From: Ectopseudomonas composti
Lineage (GTDB): Bacteria; Pseudomonadota; Gammaproteobacteria; Pseudomonadales; Pseudomonadaceae
Direction: 5' to 3'
Length of the DNA stretch: 7,674 nt
NCBI GenBank assembly: GCA_946886245.1
Contig: CAMPIF010000194.1
Coordinates: forward strand, 1-7,674
The notes beneath the pieces are model-generated. The model did no database searches, was not told the origin of the DNA, and worked only from the letters and a program-made list of their open reading frames with translations. Both the position numbers and the translations under genes were made by a program. Shown here in pieces: positions 1 to 5,298 of this stretch (its first letter is position 1; each line of letters starts with the position of its first letter).

Positions 1-135
1 ATCAACCGGCGCCAGGGCCCGGTACCGTTGAGCCGCGTCGAGCAGGTGCGCAAGGACATCATGGCCGTGGTGCGTGAAATGTCGGCCAGCGGCGAGCTGC
101 AGGTGCAGCTGTTCCGCGAACAGACGGTGGAATGA
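1..135 (+). CDS. fliG: Flagellar motor switch protein FliG, C-terminal end (partial)
   Basis: The window opens inside a gene whose last 44 codons read in frame 1 and end at TGA 133-135. The segment contains GPVPLSRVEQVRKDIM and then a short helix with SASGELQV, which resembles the end of FliG (the usual form is GPV-L-EVE-AQ--I...L---GEI). FliG forms the cytoplasmic switch ring on the MS ring, and its C-terminal domain touches the stator. Only the extreme C-terminus is visible, so the call leans on the neighbours: fliH starts one base after the stop, matching the standard fliG-fliH-fliI-fliJ order. The tail QLFREQTVE lacks the EEFV-like ending common in polar FliG proteins, which fits a divergent, possibly lateral-type paralogue. 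The identification is good from context and moderate from sequence alone. Confidence 0.8.
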   Translation: MNRRQGPVPLSRVEQVRKDIMAVVREMSASGELQVQLFREQTVE

Positions 136-136
136 C

Positions 137-829
137 ATGACGGTCAAGGTAATCAGCGGCGACGTCCGCCCGTGGCGCGCCTATCGCTTCCCCCCGCGCA
201 GCAGCCAGCCAGCCGTGGACTGGAGCGGCGATGCCGCCGGCCTGCAGCGGGCCATGGCCGATGGCTTTCAGCAGGGCATCGAGAAGGGTTACCAGGACGG
301 CCTGCAGCAGGGTGAGGAAGCCGGGCGTCAGGCCGGCTTCGAGCAGGGCCGCGACGAGGGACTGAAGCTCGGGCGCGAGCAGGGTTGCAGTGAAGGTCGG
401 CGCGAATTCGAACTGGCCGCGCAGCCGCTGCAGCAGATCAGCGAGAAGGTCGAGCAGTACCTGGGCGAGTTGGAGCACAAGCGCCGTCAGGAGCTGCTCG
501 AACTGGTCAAGAAGGTGTCGCAGCAGGTGATCCGCTGCGAGCTCACGCTGCATCCAACTCAGTTGCTGGCGCTGGTCGAGGAGGCGCTGACCAGCATGCC
601 GGGCGAGCCCGAGGATGTGCAGGTATTGCTCAGCCCCGAAGAATACGCGCGGATCAGGGCGCTGGCGCCGGAGCGCGCGGCGAACTGGAAGCTGGTCGCC
701 GACGAGCGCCTGGCGCTGGGCGAGTGCCGCGTGGTTACGCCGCAGGCCGAAGCCGACGTGGGTTGCCAGCAGCGCCTGGACGCCTGCATCGACACCCTGG
801 CCGAACATCTGCATTTGACCGAGGCCTGA
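137..829 (+). CDS. fliH: Flagellar assembly protein FliH (regulator of export ATPase)
   Basis: This 230-residue protein matches FliH, the stator-like dimer that binds the N-terminus of the export ATPase FliI and tethers it to FliN and FlhA at the flagellar base. Three features are visible. An aromatic N-terminal motif PWRAYRF (W13, Y16) parallels the two tryptophans by which Salmonella FliH docks to the base. A GxxxG tract has glycines at every fourth residue from G43 to G87 without a break. A C-terminal domain (about 95-230) has the helical segment around QELLELVKKVSQQVIR and the LSPEEYARI strand-helix typical of the FliH/V-ATPase-E family. The open frame extends upstream to 74, but ATG 137 is chosen: it follows the fliG stop by one base, has GGTGGA just upstream, and gives the FliH-like N-terminus. 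It is cotranscribed with its neighbours. Confidence 0.93.
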   Translation: MTVKVISGDVRPWRAYRFPPRSSQPAVDWSGDAAGLQRAMADGFQQGIEKGYQDGLQQGEEAGRQAGFEQGRDEGLKLGREQGCSEGRREFELAAQPLQQISEKVEQYLGELEHKRRQELLELVKKVSQQVIRCELTLHPTQLLALVEEALTSMPGEPEDVQVLLSPEEYARIRALAPERAANWKLVADERLALGECRVVTPQAEADVGCQQRLDACIDTLAEHLHLTEA

Positions 830-835
830 TCCCGC

Positions 836-2152
836 ATGCTGGATTACAAGCTCGACGAAGCGCTGCGCTCGCTCGATGGCGTGCAACTGGCCAAGGTGGC
901 CGGGCGCCTGGTGCGGGTCTCCGGCATGCTGCTGGAGAGCCTCGGCTGCCAGCGCAGCACCGGCCAGCGCTGTCGCGTCGAGCAGGCCGATGGCAGCCTG
1001 CTGGATGCCCAGGTGGTCGGCTTCAACCGCGATATCACCTACCTCATGCCGTTCAAGAAGCCGGTCGGCCTGGCCGCCGGCTCGCGGGTATTCCCGGCCA
1101 AGGACGAAGCGCTGCTGCAGATCGACGAATCCTGGTTAGGGCGCGTGGTCAACGGTCTCGGCGAGCCGCTGGACGAGCGCGGCAAGCTCAGCGGACGCGA
1201 CCCGTTGCCGGTCGAGCTGCCCAGGGTCAACCCGCTCAGGCGGCGACCGGTGGAGGCCGCGCTGGACGTCGGCGTGCGCGCCATCAATGGCCTGCTGACC
1301 CTCGGCAAGGGGCAGCGTGTCGGCCTGTTCGCCGGCTCCGGGGTGGGCAAGAGCGTGCTGCTGGGCATGATCACCCGGCAGACCAAGGCCGATGTGGTGG
1401 TGGTCGGGCTGATCGGCGAGCGTGGGCGTGAGGTGCAGGAATTCATCCTTCACTCGCTCGGCGAGGAAGGGCTGCGCAAGGCCGTGGTCGTCGTGGCGCC
1501 GGCCAATGAATCACCGCTGATGCGCCTGAAGGCCACCGAGCTGTGCCACAGCATCGCCGCCTATTTCCGCGATCAGGGCCAGGACGTGCTGCTGCTGGTC
1601 GACTCGCTGACTCGCTACGCCATGGCCCAGCGTGAGATCGCCCTGGCCCTCGGCGAGCCGCCGGCGACCAAGGGCTATCCGCCATCGGTATTCGGCATGC
1701 TGCCGGAGCTGGTGGAAAGCGCCGGCAATGGTGAGAGCGGCAGCGGCAGTCTCAGCGCCATCTACACCGTGCTGGCCGAAGGCGACGACCATCAGGACCC
1801 GATCGTCGATTGCGCGCGGGCGATTCTCGACGGTCACATCGTGCTCTCAAGGCGTCTGGCCGATGTCGGCCACTACCCGGCCATCGACATTTCCGCTTCG
1901 GTCAGCCGCTGCATGAGTCAGGTCGGTGAAGCGGCACATCTGGCGGCCGGGCGGCAGTTCAAGGAGTTCTACAGCACCTTCGAGAAGATCAAGGAGCTGA
2001 TCCCGCTCGGCGGCTATACGCCGGGTATGGACGCCAAGACCGACCGCGCCGTGCAGCTGGCGCCCAGCCTCGAACGCTTCCTGCGCCAGGAGGTCGGCAG
2101 CGGTGCCGAACTCGGCGCCAGCATCGCCACCTTGCAGAGCATCATCAAATGA
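836..2152 (+). CDS. fliI: Flagellum-specific ATPase FliI
   Basis: This 438-residue protein is the flagellar type III export ATPase, related to the F1 beta subunit. It hydrolyses ATP to help deliver and unfold rod, hook and filament subunits at the export gate. Visible motifs are the P-loop AGSGVGKS (166-173, K172), the catalytic-glutamate segment GLIGERGRE (E195), the Walker B strand VLLLVD (D256), and the type III ATPase signature around LTRYAMAQREIALALGEPP followed by KGYPPSVF. The likely arginine finger is R358 in SASVSR. The C-terminus continues through GGYTPGMD to the end, so the protein looks complete and active, slightly shorter at the N-terminus than the 450-460 residues usual in polar or enteric FliI. 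It starts six bases after fliH, with GAGG at 821-824 as ribosome site. T3SS homologues (SctN) are excluded by the flanking fliG, fliH, fliJ and flgMN. Confidence 0.96.
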   Translation: MLDYKLDEALRSLDGVQLAKVAGRLVRVSGMLLESLGCQRSTGQRCRVEQADGSLLDAQVVGFNRDITYLMPFKKPVGLAAGSRVFPAKDEALLQIDESWLGRVVNGLGEPLDERGKLSGRDPLPVELPRVNPLRRRPVEAALDVGVRAINGLLTLGKGQRVGLFAGSGVGKSVLLGMITRQTKADVVVVGLIGERGREVQEFILHSLGEEGLRKAVVVVAPANESPLMRLKATELCHSIAAYFRDQGQDVLLLVDSLTRYAMAQREIALALGEPPATKGYPPSVFGMLPELVESAGNGESGSGSLSAIYTVLAEGDDHQDPIVDCARAILDGHIVLSRRLADVGHYPAIDISASVSRCMSQVGEAAHLAAGRQFKEFYSTFEKIKELIPLGGYTPGMDAKTDRAVQLAPSLERFLRQEVGSGAELGASIATLQSIIK

Positions 2153-2574
2153 AAGAACAGCTGGAAGTACTCGGTCGCCTGGCCAGTTTGCGTGGCAACC
2201 GTGTGCAGCAGATGCTCGGGCGGGTCAGCTATCAGCAGAACCTGTGTCAGCGTTATCGCAACAACATCACCGGGCTCAGCCGCCTGTGCGGTTTCAGCGT
2301 ACCGATGACCACGCCGCTGCAGCGCGACAACCAGCAGCGCTACAAGGCGACGCTGTACAAGATGGTCGAACTGCAGCGCCGCGAGCTGGCGCTGGCCGAG
2401 GAGAACCTGGCGCGCATTCAGCGCGAGCTGCTGGCGGCGATGCGCAGCGAGAAGGTCATCACCCAGTTTCTCGAGGGCAAGATGGGCGAGTGGCAGGATC
2501 TGCTTGCCCGTCAGGAGCAGAAGATCCAGGATGGCCTGGCCGCGCAGGCCTGGTGGCGAGCCCAGGTCAGTTAA
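2149..2574 (+). CDS. fliJ: Flagellar export protein FliJ
   Basis: This small 141-residue, charged, almost wholly helical protein fits FliJ. FliJ forms an antiparallel two-stranded coiled coil like the F1 gamma stalk, sits in the FliI hexamer and links it to FlhA; it also handles escort chaperones. The sequence shows a long heptad-like segment (about 60-128) rich in Q, E, R and L, including RRELALAEENLARIQREL and a Lys/Glu-rich end. A short break, GFSVPM (48-53), lies at the bend between the two helices. Length is close to the family norm (about 147). Its ATG overlaps the fliI stop as ATGA, and no separate Shine-Dalgarno is evident, so translation is probably coupled to fliI. FliJ proteins are poorly conserved, so position after fliI is an important part of the call. 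Confidence 0.88.
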   Translation: MKEQLEVLGRLASLRGNRVQQMLGRVSYQQNLCQRYRNNITGLSRLCGFSVPMTTPLQRDNQQRYKATLYKMVELQRRELALAEENLARIQRELLAAMRSEKVITQFLEGKMGEWQDLLARQEQKIQDGLAAQAWWRAQVS

Positions 2575-2589
2575 TTTTTACCCGACGCA

Positions 2590-2629
2590 TTTAAGTTCTT
2601 GTCGTGCCCGGTCGCTCTTAGGCCATAAC
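2590..2629 (+). promoter_or_regulatory. Possible flgM promoter in the fliJ-flgM gap
   Basis: The 78-bp gap before flgM is the only real break in this flagellar gene run and is less GC-rich than the genes. It holds TTAAGTTC at 2591-2598, a 6/8 match to the sigma-28 -35 element TAAAGTTT. Twelve bases later comes GTCGCTCT (2611-2618), only 4/8 to GCCGATAA. As an alternative, TTGTCG (2599-2604) and CATAAC (2624-2629) could form a weak sigma-70 pair with a long 19-base spacer. Enteric flgM has its own sigma-28 promoter, so such a site would make sense, but neither match is strong. Confidence 0.3.
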
Positions 2630-2652
2630 ACCACGCGAGTTGGATTCGAATC

Positions 2653-2931
2653 ATGGAAATCAGCAGGCATCTCAAGCCCAGCCTCAACCCGGCCAGCGAC
2701 GCACCGGCACAGGTACAGAGCGCCCGTGCGCAGTCGAGCGGCAGTGCCCGTGCGAGCATCAGCCAGGAGCCGCGTCTGGAACAGCTGCAAGACGCCTTGC
2801 GCAGCCTTCCCGAAGTCGACCTGGACAAGGTTGCCCAGCTCAAGGCCGCGCTGGCTCGCGGTGAACTGAGCAGCGATCCGGCCGCGCTGGCCGGCAGCAT
2901 GCTGACCTATCACAGCGGTAGCGATGCGTGA
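2653..2931 (+). CDS. flgM: Anti-sigma-28 factor FlgM
   Basis: This 92-residue protein fits FlgM, which binds the flagellar sigma factor FliA (sigma-28) and is exported through the finished hook, releasing late-gene transcription. The N-terminal 40 residues are Ser/Ala/Gln-rich and of low complexity, as expected of the disordered, export-competent half. The C-terminal half (about 41-87) carries the sigma-binding pattern: a helix RLEQLQDALRSLPEVD, then LDKVAQLKAALARGEL, and SSDPAALAGSML. ATG 2653 is the natural start, with a weak GGA eight to ten bases upstream. The stop overlaps the next start as GTGA. Placement after fliJ rather than after flgA is unusual for Pseudomonas; a second FlgM paired with a dedicated lateral sigma factor is the likeliest reading, but that sigma factor lies outside the window. 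Confidence 0.88.
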   Translation: MEISRHLKPSLNPASDAPAQVQSARAQSSGSARASISQEPRLEQLQDALRSLPEVDLDKVAQLKAALARGELSSDPAALAGSMLTYHSGSDA

Positions 2932-3374
2932 TCACCGCGCGTGAGCAACAACTGCTTCTGGTCGTCGAACAGGACCTGGAGCAGGACTGCGCCGGCTATC
3001 TGGTCCTGCGCGGGTTGATGCAGGAGCTGTATCAGCAGTTGCTCAAGCGCGACAGTCAGCAGATCGATCTGCTCAACGAACAGATCCTGCCGCTGGTCGA
3101 CCAGGCCAAGGCCCGTGCCGAACGACGCAGCAAAGTGCTGGCGGCCTTTGCGCTGGGTAGCGGTCACAGCGCGATGCAGAAGCTGCTGGCACGCTATCCA
3201 CAGACCCAGCGCAATCACCTTGCGCACACCTGGGAGCAGCTCGGTCAGCTGGCTGGCCAGTGCAAGCGGCTCAACGAGCGCAACGGCAAGCTGCTGGCCA
3301 TGCACCATGAAATCCTCGAGCAACTGCTCGGCGAGCCGGGCTCGGCGCAGCTGTACGCGCCGCAGCCGTATTGA
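2928..3374 (+). CDS. flgN: Flagellar chaperone FlgN
   Basis: This 148-residue helical protein fits FlgN, the cytoplasmic chaperone that keeps the hook-filament junction proteins FlgK and FlgL soluble and delivers them to the export gate. Two long amphipathic helices are visible (about 4-75 and 90-135), rich in Leu, Gln and Glu. The C-terminal segment has the FlgN pattern CKRLNERNGKLL...LEQLLG followed by LYAPQ, close to the L-x-RNG...Y-P tail of the family. It begins with GTG 2928, which overlaps the flgM stop by four bases; no independent Shine-Dalgarno is clear, so it is probably translationally coupled to flgM. The flgM-flgN pair is a standard couple. It is the last gene of the flagellar run; beyond it lie repeats and then ubiC. 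Confidence 0.87.
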   Translation: MITAREQQLLLVVEQDLEQDCAGYLVLRGLMQELYQQLLKRDSQQIDLLNEQILPLVDQAKARAERRSKVLAAFALGSGHSAMQKLLARYPQTQRNHLAHTWEQLGQLAGQCKRLNERNGKLLAMHHEILEQLLGEPGSAQLYAPQPY

Positions 3375-3401
3375 GTGGCTTCGCCTGCGCTGGCTGTTGT
3401 T

Positions 3402-3423
3402 GGTGGGCTGAAGCCCACCCTAC
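3402..3423. repeat. REP-type hairpin after flgN
   Basis: GGTGGGCT (3402-3409) and AGCCCACC (3412-3419) form a perfect 8-bp stem with a GA loop, followed by CTAC. The 11-base core GCCCACCCTAC (3413-3423) recurs at 3524-3534 in the same orientation and inverted at 3464-3474. A second small stem GGCCT/AGGCC follows at 3425-3438. There is no T-run, so intrinsic termination is not supported, although such elements can stabilise the 3' end of an mRNA. Confidence 0.75.
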
Positions 3424-3462
3424 GGGCCTGAGTAGGCCGCCCGCTCCCTATTAGCTAAGCCT

Positions 3463-3535
3463 TGTAGGGTGGGCTTTAGCCCACGTGGATCATCGTTGCC
3501 GGGCTGAAGCGGATCGCTGCCCGGCCCACCCTACA
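3463..3535. repeat. REPIN-like inverted REP pair between flgN and ubiC
   Basis: TGTAGGGTGGGC (3463-3474) and GCCCACCCTACA (3524-3535) are a perfect 12-bp inverted repeat about 49 bases apart. The left copy folds on its own as GTGGGCT-TT-AGCCCAC (3469-3484). The interior carries a further stem CCGGGC (3499-3504) with GCCCGG (3519-3524). Two REP units in opposite orientation forming one large cruciform is the architecture of REPINs, which are spread by RAYT transposases in pseudomonads; no RAYT gene is in this window. Together with the single copy at 3402-3423, the junction holds three copies of the core. Confidence 0.72.
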
Positions 3536-3570
3536 GCCTACGTTCCGGTCTCAAAGCGCCTAGCGCCGCG

Positions 3571-3579
3571 TGCTAGACT
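3571..3579 (+). promoter_or_regulatory. Possible ubiC promoter, extended -10
   Basis: TGCTAGACT has the TGn extension plus TAGACT, a 4/6 match to TATAAT, ending 32 bases before the ubiC GTG. No good -35 lies 16-18 bases upstream, so the call rests on the extended -10 and position only. Confidence 0.35.
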
Positions 3580-3611
3580 CGCGCGCTTCCGATCCGTGGT
3601 GATTTCTCTCC

Positions 3612-4163
3612 GTGCCTCACGCCGCTCTCGCTCATCCGCCACACTGGTTGACTAACGCCCAGCTGCATCCGCAGCCTTGCGCCGGTGTGCGCGACTGGTT
3701 GTTCAACGAGGATTCGCTGACCCGGCGCTTGACTGCGCTGTCTGCTGATGGCTTCTCGGTGACGCCGCTGCAGCAGGGCTGGCAGCGCCTGCGCGCGGAC
3801 GAGTGCGCATTGCTCGGCGTGGCCGATGGCAGCCAGGGTTGGGTGCGTGAGGTGTACCTGCGTGGTCATGAGCAGCCCTGGGTGTTCGCCCGTAGCGTTG
3901 CCGCGCGCAGCGTGCTGGAGGGTTCCGGGCTGAATCTGGCGGAGCTGGGCAGCCGCTCGCTGGGTGAGCTGCTGTTCAGTGACCGGGCGTTTGATCGCGG
4001 CGAGTTGCAGGCCTGCCGGTATCCGGCGGCCTGGCTGCCGGAAGAGGTGCGCGAAGAGCGTCTGTGGGCGCGGCGCTCGTGCTTCAGCCGGGGTGCGCTC
4101 GGTGTATTGGTGGCCGAGGTGTTTCTGCCGGCCTTCTGGCAAGCGGCGGGTATCGAGGCCTAG
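3612..4163 (+). CDS. ubiC: Chorismate lyase (chorismate pyruvate-lyase)
   Basis: UbiC splits chorismate into 4-hydroxybenzoate and pyruvate, the first committed step of ubiquinone synthesis, in the cytosol. The 183-residue product carries the family pattern: WLFNEDSLTRRL (29-40), GWVREVYLRG (76-85), PWVFARSV (89-96), RSLGELLF (115-122), LWARRS (151-156) and VAEVFLP (167-173). By alignment with E. coli UbiC, the catalytic or ligand residues Arg76, Arg91 and Glu155 correspond to R79, R94 and E169, so it should be active. The start is GTG 3612: an in-frame TGA lies at 3600-3602 and no earlier start is possible; a clear Shine-Dalgarno is lacking. It is somewhat longer than the E. coli enzyme (165). 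The TAG stop is part of a downstream repeat head. The following ubiA uses its product. Confidence 0.95.
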   Translation: MPHAALAHPPHWLTNAQLHPQPCAGVRDWLFNEDSLTRRLTALSADGFSVTPLQQGWQRLRADECALLGVADGSQGWVREVYLRGHEQPWVFARSVAARSVLEGSGLNLAELGSRSLGELLFSDRAFDRGELQACRYPAAWLPEEVREERLWARRSCFSRGALGVLVAEVFLPAFWQAAGIEA

Positions 4164-4191
4164 GGTGGAAAACCGCGAAGCGTTTTCCACC
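4164..4191. repeat. Hairpin abutting the ubiC stop codon
   Basis: GGTGGAAAAC (4164-4173) and GTTTTCCACC (4182-4191) form a perfect 10-bp stem with an 8-base loop. With one bulged C, the loop can close further as GC-GAA-GC. It starts on the base after the ubiC TAG. The TAG plus the arm gives TAGGGTGG, the same 8-base head as the REP copies at 3465-3472. A repeat that also shields the ubiC mRNA 3' end is likely; a T-run is absent. Confidence 0.7.
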
Positions 4192-4225
4192 TGCCATCTG
4201 TGCGAGGTTCCAGGGGCCGAAAGCG

Positions 4226-4274
4226 CACCGTAACCCCGCGGCGGTAACGGTGGATGGATAAAGCGCCATCCACC
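4226..4274. repeat. Two overlapping, mutually exclusive hairpins upstream of ubiA
   Basis: Stem A pairs CACCGTAACC (4226-4235) with GGTAACGGTG (4243-4252), 9 of 10 pairs around one A-A mismatch. Stem B pairs GGTGGATGG (4249-4257) with CCATCCACC (4266-4274), 9 of 9, with an 8-base loop. They share 4249-4252, so only one can form. Stem B has the same GGTGGA...AAGC...TCCACC layout as the hairpin at 4164-4191, so this looks like a repeat doublet. A small CTTGC-GTCG-GCAAG stem follows at 4274-4287. Confidence 0.6.
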
Positions 4275-4292
4275 TTGCGTCGGCAAGCCCCG

Positions 4293-4298
4293 TATAAT
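4293..4298 (+). promoter_or_regulatory. Likely ubiA promoter -10 element
   Basis: A perfect TATAAT lies 27 bases before the ubiA ATG. The expected -35 zone (about 4270-4276) falls in the arm of the upstream hairpin and shows no TTGACA-like match. The site gives ubiA a plausible own start besides read-through from ubiC. Confidence 0.5.
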
Positions 4299-4325
4299 CC
4301 GCGCAACCTGCACGGAGACGCTTCG

Positions 4326-5216
4326 ATGTACACCCGCCTGTTGCAATCGACCACCCGCCTGCACCCGCGCGCCTGGGACTTCATTCAGCTGATGCGCCTG
4401 GACAAGCCCATCGGTATCTATCTGCTGCTGTGGCCGACCTTATGGGCGCTGTGGGTAGCAGCCGAAGGCGTGCCGAGCGCGAAAAACCTGTTCATCTTCG
4501 TCGTCGGCGTGATCCTGATGCGTGCCGCTGGCTGTGTCATCAACGACTACGCCGACCGTGACTTCGACGGTCACGTCAGTCGCACCAGGGCGCGCCCGCT
4601 GGCCAGTGGCAAGATCAAGCCGCGCGAGGCACTGGTGCTGTTCGCCGTGCTGGTGGCGCTGAGTTTCGTGCTGGTGCTGTTCACCAACGCCACCACCATC
4701 TGGCTGTCATTCGGCGGCCTGGCCCTGGCCGCCTGCTACCCCTTCATGAAGCGCTACACCTTTTACCCGCAGGTGGTGCTTGGCGCGGCATTCTCCTGGG
4801 GCATGCCGATGGCCTTTACCGCAGAAACCGGCAACCTGCCGCCGGAAGCCTGGTTGCTGTACATCGCCAACCTGCTGTGGACAGTGGCCTACGACACCTA
4901 CTACGCCATGGCTGATCGTGAGGACGACCTGAAGATCGGGGTGAAGTCCACGGCCATCCTGTTCGGCGACGCCGACCGACTGATCATCGCCATCCTGCAG
5001 GGGCTGGCGCTGCTTTGCCTGCTGCTGGCTGGTGCACGTTTCGAACTGGGCCTGTATTTCCACCTCGGCCTGCTGGTGGCCGCCGCCTGCTTCGCCTGGG
5101 AGTTTCACGTGACCCGTCGGCGTGAGCCATTGGTGTGCTTCAACGCCTTCCTGCACAACCACTGGGCGGGGCTGGCGATCTTCGTCGGGATCGTGCTGGA
5201 CTACGCATTGCGCTAA
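4326..5216 (+). CDS. ubiA: 4-hydroxybenzoate polyprenyltransferase
   Basis: UbiA is the integral inner-membrane enzyme that attaches the polyprenyl tail to 4-hydroxybenzoate, the second step of ubiquinone synthesis. The 296-residue protein shows both aspartate-rich motifs that bind Mg-diphosphate: [20 protein letters not shown] (73-92; N73, D77, D81) and [16 protein letters not shown] (190-205; D190, D197, D201). About eight to nine hydrophobic helices are visible, for example 55-70, 103-120, 124-140, 177-192, 219-236, 242-260 and 280-294. The open frame runs upstream to an ATG at 4254, but ATG 4326 is preferred: GGAG (4314-4317) sits eight bases before it, the protein then begins [20 protein letters not shown] as in other pseudomonads, and the extra codons would cover the hairpins and TATAAT. 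It lies downstream of ubiC, whose product it uses. Confidence 0.96.
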   Translation: MYTRLLQSTTRLHPRAWDFIQLMRLDKPIGIYLLLWPTLWALWVAAEGVPSAKNLFIFVVGVILMRAAGCVINDYADRDFDGHVSRTRARPLASGKIKPREALVLFAVLVALSFVLVLFTNATTIWLSFGGLALAACYPFMKRYTFYPQVVLGAAFSWGMPMAFTAETGNLPPEAWLLYIANLLWTVAYDTYYAMADREDDLKIGVKSTAILFGDADRLIIAILQGLALLCLLLAGARFELGLYFHLGLLVAAACFAWEFHVTRRREPLVCFNAFLHNHWAGLAIFVGIVLDYALR

Positions 5217-5230
5217 GCATTGCCGCGCAT

Positions 5231-5264
5231 CTGTCATATCGCTGCAATAATTCCGTTATCTAAT
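5231..5264 (+). promoter_or_regulatory. Pho box and -10 of the phoB promoter
   Basis: CTGTCAT (5231-5237), four bases ATCG, then CTGCAAT (5242-5248) follow the 7-4-7 layout of the PhoB site; the first heptamer is perfect and the second is 5/7. TCTAAT (5259-5264) is a 5/6 match to TATAAT, ten bases after the box, as in promoters where bound PhoB replaces the -35. It lies 35 bases before the phoB start, so phoB, and phoR by read-through, should be autoactivated under phosphate limitation. Confidence 0.85.
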
Positions 5265-5298
5265 GCGCGCAGACAGTTGAACGAACCGAGGCAGGACC

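Noticed and set aside
59..886. Long 275-codon open frame on the - strand over fliH
   Set aside because: It mirrors the G/C-rich third positions of fliH, shows no recognisable domain, and lies fully antisense to a clear gene.
724..1431. 235-codon + frame overlapping the fliH end and fliI start
   Set aside because: It is an Arg/Ala/Gly-rich frame shadow; FliI in the adjacent frame carries all the ATPase motifs.
836..2152. Virulence-type III secretion ATPase instead of FliI
   Set aside because: The flanking fliG end, FliH with GxxxG repeats, FliJ, FlgM and FlgN are all flagellar.
3402..3535. CRISPR-like array or intrinsic terminator after flgN
   Set aside because: There are only three short cores in mixed orientation with unequal spacing, which excludes CRISPR; no T-run follows any stem, so an intrinsic terminator is not supported.
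4254..4325. Upstream ATG 4254 as the ubiA start, giving a 320-residue protein
   Set aside because: The extension covers hairpin stem B and the TATAAT, has no ribosome site, and adds residues not typical of UbiA; ATG 4326 has GGAG at good spacing.
3573..4364. 263-codon open frame on the - strand over ubiC and its flanks
   Set aside because: It runs antisense through ubiC, several hairpins and the ubiA start, with an Arg/Pro/Gln-rich nonsense composition.
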